The position numbers and the translations under genes are program-made. Source: Argyresthia goedartella (lineage: Eukaryota; Arthropoda; Insecta; Lepidoptera; Argyresthiidae). Taken from it: DNA of 64,000 nucleotides. Location of the stretch: the NCBI GenBank assembly GCA_949825045.1, contig OX463807.1, positions 33,252,749 to 33,316,748 on the forward strand, written 5' to 3'. This document shows positions 9,580-20,459 of the stretch, in pieces; the stretch's first letter is position 1, and the number at the start of each line of letters is the position of its first letter. The notes below the pieces were generated by a model. The model made no database searches. It was not told the origin of the DNA and saw nothing but the letters and a program-made list of their open reading frames with translations.

Positions 9580-12500
9580 TAAAGTCGAATCAGAGCAGGG
9601 TTGATTCGGGTGTAGGCTTTGGGAGAGGTATACCCTCTTACCACGTAAGTAACCCTGCAAGTAAGTGCGCTGTTAATACGGCGTCCGAATTTCATGCGGC
9701 GGAGGCGGAAAGGCAACGTGCGCCGGGGGCGTGCGTGTCCTTCGCCACCGTAGGCCACGACGCATCACTCCGGCATGGAGATCGGGGTGGTGATGCCAAG
9801 GTGAGGAGGGCGTCTGCGGATGTCCCGGGCGCACGGGGTTCTGGAAGCCCTTCGTCGCATTCGCCCAAGGGCGTTTTCGTCAACAATAAGGTGAGTCCCG
9901 TACCACATAGTGCACCCGTCACCTCTGAACCAAACGTGATAGCTTCGCCACTGACTCCAAGACCACAGGAATGGTCGGAGTGGATAGAATTTGTCCGTAA
10001 ATTTCACATCGAACTACGCGCGAAACACGTGAGCGTGATCCACGGTCGCGACGCTCGCCCATATCTGAAAGTGGGGGTTTATAATTTTTTTTTTACTGGT
10101 CTATTAGATTCTGGATCGGAAATTTCCATTATTAGCAAGGCGGCTTTGGATAGGCTCGGTCAGGAAATCGTATTGCATAGGGCGTTGGATTTGGACGCGA
10201 TAACCACAGCAAACGGTTCATCTTCACCGGTCGCCGGTTACGTGTTACTGCCCGTCGCTTTGGGGGGTAGAACGTCCGTCGTTAAATTTTATGTAGTTCC
10301 GGGAGTAACGACGAGCCTGCTTCTGGGCATCAACTTCTGGCAGGAGTTTGACATAGCACCTGACGTGTTGTCCTTGTTGAATAGGGGATGCTCTTTCTCT
10401 GACACCGAGAAGACAGCCACTTTTGATTGTGAGATTAGGAGGATTCAACCGTTGAACGCCCTTTCAGTTCGCCAACGCGCAGAAGCCGAAGATATCATGC
10501 TGGAGTTTGAGTCCATATCTTTTGATAAGAAGGGTTTAGGTAGAACTCATCTCTTGAGCCACAGGATTGACACAGGAGGGGCAGCCCCTATAAAACAACG
10601 GTACTATGTTTTGTCCCCACAAAAACTAGCAGAGTTAAATAAACAGTTGGACGAGATGCTGCAGCTAGACGTTGTGGAACCCAGCAGTAGTGCGTGGAAT
10701 AATCCTATAACAATGGCACCCAAGGCAGATGGTACGCTGAGATTTTGTTTGGATAGTAGGAAGCTGAACGCGGTTTCAAAACATGATGCATACCCTCTCC
10801 CGTACATAACGCAAATCTTAGATCAGTTGGGGAACGCGAAGTTTTTGTCTTCTATTGACCTCAAAGCAGCCTTTTGGCAGATCCCACTAGACTCTCGGGA
10901 CTCAATGGAAAAAACCGCGTTTACAGTGCCAGCGCGCGGGCTGTACCACTTCGAGGTTATGTGCTTCGGCTTAACTTCTGCACCAGCTACTCAACAGCGC
11001 CTCATGGATCGTCTCTTCGGACCTGAGTTCGGCGGGAGAATTTTTATTTATTTAGATGACATTGTAATCGTTTCAGCTACGTTTGAGGAGCATACGAGGC
11101 TGCTGCGGGTTGTCTTAGATCGGCTAAGCTTCGCTGGATTAACAATTAACTTACAGAAATGCCAATTTTTTAGAAGTCAATTAAAATACCTCGGGTACGT
11201 AGTTGATGAGTTTGGTCTGAGGACAGACCCAGAAAAAATACGGGCTATTGTGGACTTCTCCGTACCGACAACTAAGAAGGAGGTTAAGAGATTTTTAGGC
11301 ACCGCCTCGTACTACCGACGTTTTATTAAAAATTTCAGTAACATAGCGGGGCCGCTCAACAAATTAACTTCAACAAAAAAAGGTACGCCACCGTTCCAGT
11401 GGACAGCGGAAGCTGACCAGGCATTTGTGGAGCTAAAGAGGGCGCTGACTACGGCCCCGGTGTTAGCATGTCCGGATTTTGACAAAGACTTTGTAGTGCA
11501 TTGCGATGCATCCGATTTTGGTGTAGGTGCAACATTGACGCAGAGGTTTGATGGAGGGGAGCACCCCATCGCTTATTTCAGCCGATCTCTCTTACCCGCC
11601 GAGCGGAACTACTCAGCCACGGAGAAAGAAGCGATGGCGGTGGTCAACGCCGTCGAACACTTTCGTCCTTATCTGGAGGGAGATAGGCCGTTTACGATCA
11701 TCACTGATCATGCCAGCCTGAAATGGTTTTTAAACTTGAAGAACCCAACCGGTCGTCTAGAAAGATGGGGTTGTAGGTTATCCCCATATAACTTCACTAT
11801 TCAACATCGGCGAGGAGTGGACAATGTAGTTCCTGATGCTCTCTCAAGATCAGTTCCGGTGGCAGCAGTGGCGCCAACGGTGCAGACTTCTGACGATTGG
11901 TATTTGAAACTTTTTAGGGGTTGTGTGGATAGGCCACAATCCATGGCAAATTATCAGGTCGAGAGCGGTCGTCTTTATCGTTTCAGAAAGGGCAAGAACA
12001 ACTTAACCGATGACTTCCAGTGGAAGGAGGTAGTCCCAGTGGAGTACAGAGTGGACATCATGGTCGCGAACCATTCAACGCCTACGGCGGCACATCTAGG
12101 GGTAGATAAGACGCACAGTCGGTTGAAGCTCAGATACTTTTGGCCAGGAATGTACCAGGACGTGGTGAGTTTTGTGGCTGCTTGTGAAGTGTGTAAAGCC
12201 TATAAACATAGCAACCTGTCAAAACCCGGTCTGATGGGGGACCCAAAGGTTTGCTCACGGCCGTTTCAGTGTATTAGTGTTGATTTAGTCGGCCCCCTAC
12301 CGGCTTCCAGACAGCTAAATACATTTTTGTTAGTAGTAGTATGCTGCTTCTCCAAGTATTGTTTGATTTTCCCCGTGCGGCGCGCTACAGGAAAGGTGAT
12401 CGCTCAGCGCCTGGAGGACCATGTGTTTCTGGTGCATGGGGTTCCTCAGACTGTGCTCTCAGACAACGGGCCACAGCTGGTGGGTCGTGAAGTCCAGTTA

Positions 12501-13334
12501 TTATTCGAAAAGTACAATGTGCCGCAAGTACATTTGGGCCCGGTTTATTGCCCCCAAGTAAACACGGTAGAACGATATAACAGGACCATCATGACTGCGG
12601 TCTCAAGTTTCGTAGGGTCTGACCATCGCACGTGGGATGTGAATATTCACAAGATACAGTTCGCTCTAAATACTTCCGTTAACGATGCTACTTCGTACAC
12701 CCCGTTTTTTCTGGTACATGGGAGAGAGGCAGTAGCTGATGGAAATGTTTACTCGGATCCCGTTGTAGTTGATGAATTGTTGTTTGGGTCGCGAAAAGCC
12801 TCGGCGGATAGATTAGGTACCTTGAAAGATGTTTACGAGAAAGTGGGGGTAGAACTAAAAAAGGCCCACGATCGTAATGTCAAAACGTATAATAGCAAAC
12901 GCCGTGATTTGTCTTTCAATGTAGGCGATATTGTTTGGAAAAGAACTTACAAACTCAGTGATGCGAGCAAACATTTTTCTGCGAAGTTATGTCCTAAGTA
13001 TGAAAAATGCATCATCGTCAAGAAGTTATCGCGTTTGGTTTACGAGGTAGAGGATGAAAACGGCAAGCCATTGGGGAAGTGGCATATTAAGGATATCAAA
13101 CAGAAAGACGAGGGACAGATGTCATGCGACCCACGAGTAAACCCCGTGAGTAGTGTTGTGAGTGTTGGTAATTTTCGCTCATCAGCGATCGTTGGTCCGG
13201 CTGCGTCGCCCCGTCGCGGAGTTCTGCGCAGCAATGCCCACGTAGCTGGTGAAAGATTGGGGATAAATACAGGCGCTTTGCCAAGTCACAGCGCCGCCTA
13301 TAGGAGCCGAGTATTCCGCCGTAGGCCCAGATAA
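9576..13334 (+). CDS. pol: Pol polyprotein (protease, RT, RNase H, integrase)
   Basis: About 1252 residues in the -1 frame relative to gag, with no stop from 9564 to 13332 and no ATG suited to independent initiation near its start. In order: aspartic protease with DSGS (Asp at 10107); RT with YLDD (Asp pair 11055-11060) preceded by LKAAFWQIPL and FGLTSAPAT; RNase H with CDAS (Asp at 11505), TDHASLKWF and the VDNVVPDALSR end; integrase with an H..H..CEVC zinc region, Asp at 12282, Asp at 12462 and Glu at 12570. The last two are separated by 35 residues, the DD35E spacing. A GPY/F-like C-terminal module (FNVGDIVWKR to GKWHIKDIK) follows, then a basic tail. No chromodomain is seen. All catalytic residues are present. 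Confidence 0.95.
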   Translation, partial: LIKSNQSRVDSGVGFGRGIPSYHVSNPASKCAVNTASEFHAAEAERQRAPGACVSFATVGHDASLRHGDRGGDAKVRRASADVPGARGSGSPSSHSPKGVFVNNKVSPVPHSAPVTSEPNVIASPLTPRPQEWSEWIEFVRKFHIELRAKHVSVIHGRDARPYLKVGVYNFFFTGLLDSGSEISIISKAALDRLGQEIVLHRALDLDAITTANGSSSPVAGYVLLPVALGGRTSVVKFYVVPGVTTSLLLGINFWQEFDIAPDVLSLLNRGCSFSDTEKTATFDCEIRRIQPLNALSVRQRAEAEDIMLEFESISFDKKGLGRTHLLSHRIDTGGAAPIKQRYYVLSPQKLAELNKQLDEMLQLDVVEPSSSAWNNPITMAPKADGTLRFCLDSRKLNAVSKHDAYPLPYITQILDQLGNAKFLSSIDLKAAFWQIPLDSRDSMEKTAFTVPARGLYHFEVMCFGLTSAPATQQRLMDRLFGPEFGGRIFIYLDDIVIVSATFEEHTRLLRVVLDRLSFAGLTINLQKCQFFRSQLKYLGYVVDEFGLRTDPEKIRAIVDFSVPTTKKEVKRFLGTASYYRRFIKNFSNIAGPLNKLTSTKKGTPPFQWTAEADQAFVELKRALTTAPVLACPDFDKDFVVHCDASDFGVGATLTQRFDGGEHPIAYFSRSLLPAERNYSATEKEAMAVVNAVEHFRPYLEGDRPFTIITDHASLKWFLNLKNPTGRLERWGCRLSPYNFTIQHRRGVDNVVPDALSRSVPVAAVAPTVQTSDDWYLKLFRGCVDRPQSMANYQVESGRLYRFRKGKNNLTDDFQWKEVVPVEYRVDIMVANHSTPTAAHLGVDKTHSRLKLRYFWPGMYQDVVSFVAACEVCKAYKHSNLSKPGLMGDPKVCSRPFQCISVDLVGPLPASRQLNTFLLVVVCCFSKYCLIFPVRRATGKVIAQRLEDHVFLVHGVPQTVLSDNGPQLVGREVQLLFEKYNVPQVHLGPVYCPQVNTVERYNRTIMTAVSSFVGSDHRTWDVNIHKIQFALNTSVNDATSYTPFFLVHGREAVADGNVYSDPVVVDELLFGSRKASADRLGTLKDVYEKVGVELKKAHDRNVKTYNSKRRDLSFNVGDIVWKRTYKLSDASKHFSAKLCPKYEKCIIVKKLSRLVYEVEDENGKPLGKWHIKDIKQKDEGQMSCDPRVNPVSSVVSVGNFRSSAIVGPAASPRRGVLRSNAHVAGERLGINTGALPSHSAAYRSRVFRRRPR
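9586..9658 (+). promoter_or_regulatory. Candidate frameshift-stimulating pseudoknot
   Basis: Stem 1 pairs CGAATCA (9586-9592) with TGATTCG (9602-9608), 7 bp. Its 9-nt loop contains GCAGGGT (9595-9601), which is fully complementary to ACCCTGC (9652-9658), giving a 7-bp stem 2. The 43-nt connecting loop holds its own small stem (9624-9628 with 9634-9638). The 9-nt spacer after the heptamer fits known -1 frameshift signals. Pairing is read by eye. Folding energy was not computed. Confidence 0.7.
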
Positions 13335-13613
13335 GCCGTTCCGGAACAACACCTGGAACGGTGATGCCAAGGAAATAGTTTCCATTGTATCATTGTTGTA
13401 TGTTGTGACAGCTGTACTGTTTAGCTTGTTATTTTGTTTGGTCCCTCAAGAGTCTTCGGCCGGATCATGAGGTGGCATCATAGGTCTTTTGGTTTTGTGT
13501 GTCGTAGGCACTTCGTTTTTTTTGGTATTGTGGATGTTGGAGGGTTTGTTTTGTTGGGGGGCGGTGTTCTCGGATGGGGTCATCCGTAGGATTCCCTGCG
13601 TGAATCCTATTTT
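13335..13613 (+). other. Gypsy 3' untranslated spacer, no env
   Basis: About 280 bp between the pol stop and the polypurine tract. It is rich in G and T and has no frame long enough for an envelope. Confidence 0.8.
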
Positions 13614-13627
13614 GGCTTGGGGGGTAC
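13614..13627 (+). promoter_or_regulatory. Polypurine tract
   Basis: ggcttggggggtac, with six consecutive G at 13619-13624, lies directly before the 3' LTR start. This is the expected site of plus-strand priming. It is interrupted by pyrimidines, so the exact primer is uncertain. Confidence 0.65.
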
Positions 13628-15399
13628 TGTAGCGCTGGATTTTCAGTCCATTTACATAGGTTTAAACAGTTGGATTTATGAGAGGAAGATACAGGTATCG
13701 CCATCTGGCGGCAGCCTTAACAATGCTTACATTGGGGGAGCCATCTCGCTGCGCGTCGAACAGTATCGATCCAAGTGGTTACGGTGGAACGCCGCTAGAG
13801 GGCGCCACCACTCTTAGTGTTGCCCTCGTCTTTTTGTTCCCATGTTGTCGGGAAAATTTAACTACAGCTGGCGGAGTGAACAATTATTTTCAGGCGGGAA
13901 TCGCTGCCGTGTACCCTAAATGTTGGTGGGGACGCGTCCTGAATGTAAGGTGCAGGAACTGACAGCGGAACGGGAGCTAGATAGAAATTTCGCCCGGCTA
14001 ATTTACTGTCGCAATCGGCGACGTGAACTTGTCATGGGGGGCTTTCAGCGCGAAGGTGGTATCCCTGATGGAAAGATTGTTCGCGAAGATTTTGGTTATA
14101 AATATGCGCCCCAAGCCGGTGGGAGGCTTTTTTCGACGAGAGTGCCGCGAGAGGCACACCGCTTGAGGTGGTAGAAGGAGGAACCACTGACAAGAAACCT
14201 TGGTGAGTCGAGTTGGGTTAGGAAACGTGGTTATCGACGGTTCAACCGAGGCGAGTGTCATTTTTACCAACGAAGTGGTTCCTTTCAGCCCCTTTTTGCT
14301 CCGGGGACGGAGAGAGCGTGCCGTGGTGGACGCGTAGCGGAAGGAGGTTGTTCCCACGTGTGGTGAGGTGGCTGACGCATCGGCTCGCTAAATCCAACCC
14401 TGCCGAAGACGGGATTTTGGGAGCCGCCAAGGTGACCCGTGCTGGGTGCACCCCGTGGTAGCGGGCGAGGTACATCCTGAATATATAAGGTGAGAAATTT
14501 CCATCTTCCATGGTTCGCATCGCGCGCTTACTAACCTGCCCCAGTAGATTTCTCGTTACTTCTCCATAACGCGGCCCTAGTCGCTCATCATGGTCGATTG
14601 ACCTAGTCTTAGGTAACGTCGACGCAGTGATTCAACTTCCTTAGGCATTCCCTGTGGTCCAGTGGCCAAACCAAGAGGTTTTATTAAATATAATTGCATC
14701 ATGGGGCTGGACCACGGCCAGGGTGATTTTGTAAATAGGTTAGTTTGTGACATTTGTTAGTGTATTGCAAACCGAATATAGATTTTCCTTGTAGTAGATT
14801 AAGGCTTATGCACCTAAGAATAGACCTTGCCCGTGTGTTTTGATAATTTTGTGTAATTTGAAGGAATATAAATTTTCCCTGCGGTAGATTAAGGCTTATG
14901 CACCTAAGAATAGACCTTGCCCGTGTGTTTTGATAATTTTGTGTAATGAAGGAATATAAATTTTCCCTGCGGTAGATTAAGGCCTGGGCACCTGAGAAAT
15001 AGACCTTGCCCGTGTGTTTGGTTAATTTTGTGTAATTTTAAGTCGGGGAGCTCTTAATTAAGGCCCGTGGTGTACATTGTGAACTTAGGGCCAGTCGCTA
15101 AGTAGATTTTTCTCCTAATTCCAGTACATAAGATCCCGCATGGCGCCTGTACTGCCAGTGTAGCTGGTGACGCCCTGCTTGTTACTGTTACGCTGATCTT
15201 CCCTGCGGGGGGGGCAGACCTGAAGAAACAAGGGTCGAGATAAGTGTAGAATTAAGGACGTGTATTATTTAAATAGGACGGCCACTAAGAGAGAACCCCC
15301 CCTTGTTTTCTTTAACAAATGTTCAGGAAATAAAACTTGAGAACCAGAATCTCTTCTTTTACTGACAGGAACTAGTACCCCCAGAAAAACGAGGCTACA
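13628..15399 (+). repeat. 3' LTR of Gypsy element
   Basis: 1772 bp, matching the 5' LTR along its length except for a 2-bp deletion near 14947 in the second tandem unit. It carries the same TATA-like element, tandem array and AATAAA (15329-15334). Confidence 0.95.
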
Positions 15400-15403
15400 A
15401 TCA
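15400..15403. other. Right target-site duplication (ATCA)
   Basis: Matches 6489-6492. The next bases contain two imperfect copies of 'ctaaaagtga.cacatt' (15409-15450). Nothing else is recognised up to 15640. Confidence 0.85.
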
Positions 15404-15639
15404 TAACAGGCTAAAAGTGATCACATTTTCAGACTAAAAGTGAACACATTGACTCTGTCACCCAGTATGAGAAACCGCGGATAGTGTACCTAGTATTTCA
15501 ATTTTTGTTTTTGCTGCCGATATGTCAATCGGCTGTCACCGTCCAAGCGCGACTGATTGCAAACAGTCCAATTTTCCCGATTTTGTACTGTTTTTGTAGC
15601 GACACTTTCAAGCGCTCCTTGCCCTGTCCCTACTATTCA

Positions 15640-17020
15640 AGTCTGTGTTTGAGGGTAAACAAAGCTGTTTCTCTTGCTGCACAGTTTTTCTATGTGCAGT
15701 TTCTATCCGCAGTGTTGGTCTAGGTGCAGTCCGAGGAATTTTAATGTTTGTACTATTTATACGTCATAATAGTTTTTGCCTAATTTGGGTGGGTTTGCTT
15801 GTGGTTGATGAAATTGCATATTATTATTTTTTGTTTGTTATTCTGAAGTCATTCGACAAGCCCACTCAATGTATTGGTTATATCTAGTTCAAAGTCAGCT
15901 AGCTCTGTACATTTTATAACAACGGACAGTCATCCGCAAACAAAACTGTAGGATGTGGAACACTTTTCAGACGCGTGGTTTTGTTTTGTTCCCGTTTTAT
16001 CTGTACTATTGATAAAGCAAAACTGTTTTCTATTTGCTAAGTATGAATTTGCGTTGGATTCCTAATACCAAAACTCTCGAGTTTTTTCAGCAATAGTTTA
16101 TGGTCTATGCAATCGAAAGCCTTAATCCTTACATACCTAATACCTTTTGTAAGCTAAGGTGGTTTAGATCCAGCTGATAGTCTTATTCTGCACTTCGAGA
16201 AGCATAGTTCAAATACAAGGTGATTGTATCCATTAGCTTTTCGAAAGCACCTCCTGAGTCGGTACATTCATTAACTTCACCTAACGATAGATTAACCAAA
16301 GTCTTTGTGAATTGAGCTATATTTTCTTTGCAAAAATATTTTTTTTCCCGAATTTAGTTTTAGGGTTTTTTGTTAGACGTTTTTTTATCGGAACTTTTAT
16401 AATAGAGGCTTTGTGATCTGAGAGTCCTTATTCAGTAACATTTGTTTGACCATCAATAAAGTTTGTCGCGAAATTATCGACGCAGGTCTTAGTTTTGAAA
16501 GTTATTCTAGTAGGCTCATTTAATATTAATGAGAAATTCTAAGTTTCTAGCAATTATTCTAAATTAGCATTTGGTGTGTTTTTGGCTATTCAATTTATGT
16601 TGTAGTCGCCTGCTAAAATAATTTTTATTCTTTTATTTTTGTAAATATGAAGGACGTTTTCTAAGATTTCAAAGAATATGTTGTATTGATTTCCCGGTAT
16701 TCTATATATGCATATTACGTCAACGTTTACGTCTCATATCCTAACAGCACAGCATTCAAAATGAAAGTTTACTGCGAGGGTATAAATTCTACTAAGGTCT
16801 TTAAATTCTAGTTATTTTTTTAATCGCATGCCGCCACGGTTCTCTTCTTTCTTATTTTGTCCTTTCCTAGTGAATTTACTACTTGATGGTTAGGTAAGTT
16901 AAGATTTTTTTATTAATTCGCTCTCACGGAGTATTCAGTTCAATAAAATGTTAAGGGCTACTCTAAGACTTGTGGAGTACTCATGCAATGTTTTGGTTAA
17001 ATATAGTAAGAGTCACATTA
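15640..17020 (-). pseudogene. LINE-E family ORF2 remnant (endonuclease and RT)
   Basis: Minus-strand translation in shifting frames gives, in order, an N-terminal FNQNI piece (about 17015), VDVICIYRIPGNQYN (about 16720), ILAGDYNIN (about 16620) and GLSDHKASIIK (about 16430). These are the APE-type endonuclease motifs Q-N, Y-R-P, GDxN and SDH. RT motifs follow: FTKTLVNLSLGEV (about 16310), KAFDCIDHKLLLKKL (about 16110) and KFLGLHLDQHC..KLHIEKLCSK (about 15700). Many frameshifts and stops are present and part of the RT is deleted, so this is a dead antisense copy. Architecture fits a jockey/CR1-type LINE. Confidence 0.8.
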
Positions 17021-18220
17021 TTTACAAAAAAATCTGGTTGTTTTTCGCTTCATTTTTGTTATTCTTTTTCGCGTCATCGAGCTGTATATAGTTTAAACTT
17101 ATTTTTTTTTTATTAAAATATTAAATCCCTTTTTTGTTTAGCCTTCCGCATCCCTTCATGTAGGTTTCATTATCACAGGGCAGCTCACTGTTGGTTGGAG
17201 TTTTGACTCCACGGTTGGTTGGAGTTTTGAGTAAACGGCTTGCCCATGTGTCATCGTGTCCAGGTTCAGTAGGTTGTTGAAGGTATCGACCCTGTGATTA
17301 AATGTGCTAGTGAAACATCCATGTCTGAAGGTCAAGGTGCAAAAAAAAATGTTAGTATGCTTAATTATTTTTGTCGCGTTTGTTATGTTTATTACTAGTA
17401 TTTTATAGTCATCTTCTGTCCTAAATTCTACTTCACCTATCATAATTAAACAAAGATCGCGTTGGTTGAAGTATTTAAGCTTAAGGCTCTGGATAAGGTA
17501 GTCAACTTTGTTTTACTAAATATTGTAAAAATGGTCACCTAAAATAATTTAATAATCACTGAGAATATATGTAATCAAAATAGTAGATCTGTCACTATAT
17601 AAAGATATGTCACTTAAATGATATCAGCCAAACACTACAGAAACGAAACTTTAGGTTTTTTTTTATTCTTATAAGGTAAATGAAGGATTAGAGGGTTTCT
17701 CTTCGCTCACCCCATTTGACCTTCACTTACCCTGATATTCCGTATATAATTCAGCAGATTTGATGCGTAATTAGGTGACAGATCTATCCTTTTGGCAACA
17801 ACCTGTCATTCCCCAAAACATCGAATTCAAAGTCCCTGTTTTGTTGATTGACATTGGTTGATGAAAACAAATTTTTCCAAATGTATTTTAAGACTCAACC
17901 TTAATAAATGTTGAGCTTGTTTGTTAACAGAGAGTAATTTAATTAGTAGTTTTAATATGTTCACAATCCAGTTTTAATTCTACTCAGCCACTGAAAAGGT
18001 TTCGTGTTTCAAAGCGGTTTTGAGTTAATTCATTTTGAAATATAAGATCTTATCTTCATACCTCGGCGAATGCACGATGGCTAGCCTCCGGTCACGTGAA
18101 ATGGTGCATCGAAATACTAATTTGACCCGGGCGCTCTAAGAAGGCACCTGTACAGTATGTGTACACATATATTTTTCAGTGGTATCAGGCACCAACTGCA
18201 CAGCTCTTGTCTACCTTTCA
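17021..18220. other. No recognised gene
   Basis: AT-rich. A short tandem duplication of 'ggttggttggagttttga' lies at 17190-17232. A minus-strand open frame at 17156-17443 resembles nothing I know and is probably chance. Confidence 0.4.
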
Positions 18221-18362
18221 TTTTTATAGTAGTTTATGTGACTGATACGTAATGCCTAATTATGTACAGTTACATACACTAGTTTATCTACACACATATC
18301 ATAAGCGCTCTTTGATGTGTTCAGGAACCCATGTTTGACCGGCATTGTGGCTCTGCAGTTGT
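18221..18362 (+). repeat. Dispersed repeat G, copy 1
   Basis: Contains tttatgtgactgatacgta, then the aatgcctaattatgtacagt segment, then the ttgatgtgttcaggaaccc segment and ends near gaccggcattgtggc. The reverse complement lies at 34792-34990, so this is a non-coding dispersed repeat present twice in opposite orientations. Confidence 0.7.
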
Positions 18363-18479
18363 TTAGCTTACATATTACCAAATTGAAATTGGATGCACAT
18401 AATCGATATTAGGTTTTGATTGTGCGTTGTCCGTCACTCACTGTCACTCAGTTTAGCATGTTACACCAGTGGGTACATA

Positions 18480-18612
18480 CAGCAGAGCATATCGATGATG
18501 GAACGTTCTAACGATGATGGAAAACATCGTGAGGAAACCTTTAATCTCCATTGCTGCAGCGATGGGCTAGCCCCCCGTCATTTATCCGTGCTTACGTTGT
18601 CTACTCATCTGC
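18480..18612 (+). repeat. Repeat A copy
   Basis: Has 'aaaacatcgtgaggaaacct' followed by gcgatgggctagccccccgtc, the characteristic first end of repeat A. The second end (ctctgccaccc) is missing. Confidence 0.55.
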
Positions 18613-20060
18613 GTTAGTAAACCTATTAACGATTGTTGAATTTCGATTTAGTGATCTGTAAATCCATACTGTACCGTATACACTGTACTTCGCACAAACT
18701 TCACTCGAGCCAGGTGCCAATACCCGAGTTAGTATGGGTCAAATTAGAAGCTTCGATTCATGGCGGTTAACATTTTAGAACCAACCATCTAATAAAATGC
18801 TATTCAAGTGACTAACAGATAACGCAAAGCCTAAACTGGTGGAATTAGAGCTATAAAACTTTGTACGAGGGTTCTTTATGCAGCTTAGGGTAGCACTAAG
18901 AAGGGATTTGGTGAAATTCAACGCCTAAAGGGAGGAAATGGGGCTAACAGTTTGTATGAAAATAACAAACTTCTTAATATATGAAGCTGAAAGTTTGCAG
19001 GCAGGTAGTCCAACAAGAGTTTTTCAAATTTGAACTTACGATTTGGGATGTTTGTTAGAAAAATATCACTTGACATTTGAATTTGAAATGTGGCAAAATG
19101 TTGGTACGAGACGAAATTGTATACTACTTGAACTTTGATAATTTAACAGGACTCAACGCGGCTGGAGCCGTGGGCAACGGCTAGTATTAAATTAAAAGTT
19201 CATAAAGCTCACACTGCAATATGGCTAAATGCAACAGTGTGAAAATAATCTGTTTGAATACTATTAAGTGTTTACCTAAACCACTGCCTATTTTTATAAT
19301 TTGGCACTACGTTTTAAGATATTTTCATACCTTTTTTTTGACGCAAGAAACATCAATATCCCTTTTAGATCGCAAGAAATTTTACTTTTTAGGTAAAAAA
19401 CATCTATTTGGATTTTTTTCTTCAAAAATTTCCTAATAACATATTATGAGGTTCAAAAACATACTATTGAGGGAAAGGGCTTCATGACATATATTTTCCT
19501 GGATTTGGATATAGTGTCTCCATTAGGATGGACGCTTCAAAGATGGACATTTCACAATACGCTTAGTCGCGGCGATGGGCAAATCCCCTTTAAAGGGAAA
19601 TATTATATTTGTTAGTAGCTATTTGCTAGCTAATCTTGGGCGCATATATATGTTTTTGACATCTTGTAAGGGGAAGAATATTTGAAGATTAAGGACAGCA
19701 GTGTACTACGTGGTACAGTTCGACGCTGAGTGACGTGTTGTGTTGTCGAGCCCCATGTGAGGAGGACGAAAAAATAGTATTGTATGGCCTGCCCAGAAAG
19801 GGAGAAAGGCCGGGACGCATTCAAGAACTTGTAGGGCATCAAGAAACTGCATGCGCGAAAGAGCCGAAGGCAAGTAGCGCATGACAGTGCCCAAGATTCG
19901 GTCTGTAAGCCGCGAAGGCAGGAAAGACCATGTGGTGGTGGAGAGATCTATCTTGTAAGGGAAGAATCGTGCTATTTGTAAATAGTTAGATTTTTTTATT
20001 TCAATCCGTCTTTAGTGAAAATTTAATTTAACAGTGATGAAATGATTTTATTTTATTTTT
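18613..20060. other. No recognised gene
   Basis: Low-complexity AT-rich DNA. A partial repeat A-like 'cggcgatgggcaaatcccct' lies at 19569. Open frames on the minus strand at 19630-19894 overlap each other and match no family I know. Confidence 0.4.
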
Positions 20061-20061
20061 T

Positions 20062-20125
20062 ATAGCCATAAGCTGGGCACAGGCCTCCCGATGTTGCGTC
20101 AACAACTGTCTGTCCTGCGCCATTT
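20062..20125 (+). repeat. Repeat D fragment
   Basis: The segment 'gctgggcacaggcctcccga' resembles the start of repeat D at 4195. Confidence 0.35.
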
Positions 20126-20244
20126 CCGAAAAAATGAAAATTAATTGATCAATAACGCCTAGAAATTTTCGTATTACAATCTAAAGCTAAAATTGACTCG
20201 CACGCAAAGGGTTTCGTACCATGGTGCAAGAAAAATAAAATGAT

Positions 20245-20320
20245 AGTGAATTCGAACCCAGAACTTTAAAGCTTGCGAGACCGATATCAAACCAATTACG
20301 CCACTACAACCATGATAGGC
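20245..20320 (-). repeat. tRNA-like SINE head
   Basis: On the minus strand, an A-box-like gtagtggcgtaattggt is followed about 40 nt later by a B-box-like tgggttcgaattc. These are the split RNA polymerase III promoter elements of tRNA-derived SINEs. No clear body follows, and the head cannot be an ordinary tRNA gene because the flanking acceptor stem does not pair. Confidence 0.5.
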
Positions 20321-20459
20321 CGGAAAATTTACGATCGTATTTAAACCATAATATGTTTTGTTATTTTGCCGGGGGTGCTGAAACATGTTTCTTGGATTTC
20401 TTGTACGGTCCCGTGTATAACATCTCTTGTAGATCATTATTTGCTGTTGTAGCGGCAAC

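Larger units (their letters stand above)
6493..15399 (+). mobile_element. Complete Ty3/Gypsy LTR retrotransposon
   Basis: An 8.9-kb element. It has two LTRs of 1774 and 1772 bp beginning TGTAGC and ending GCTACA, and a 4-bp target duplication ATCA at 6489-6492 and 15400-15403. It also carries a primer-binding site, an intact gag, an intact pol in the -1 frame and a G-rich polypurine tract. Pol order is protease, RT, RNase H, integrase, which defines Ty3/Gypsy. No envelope frame lies between pol (13334) and the 3' LTR, so it is not an errantivirus. The only LTR difference I found is a 2-bp deletion inside a tandem repeat of the 3' copy, so insertion must be recent. Clade is unassigned. Confidence 0.96.

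Noticed and set aside
13335..13627. Space where an envelope gene might follow pol.
   Set aside because: No frame longer than a few dozen codons on the plus strand, so an env gene is absent.
19630..19894. Two overlapping minus-strand frames (70 and 62 residues).
   Set aside because: Different frames of the same DNA with no conserved motif. Likely chance.
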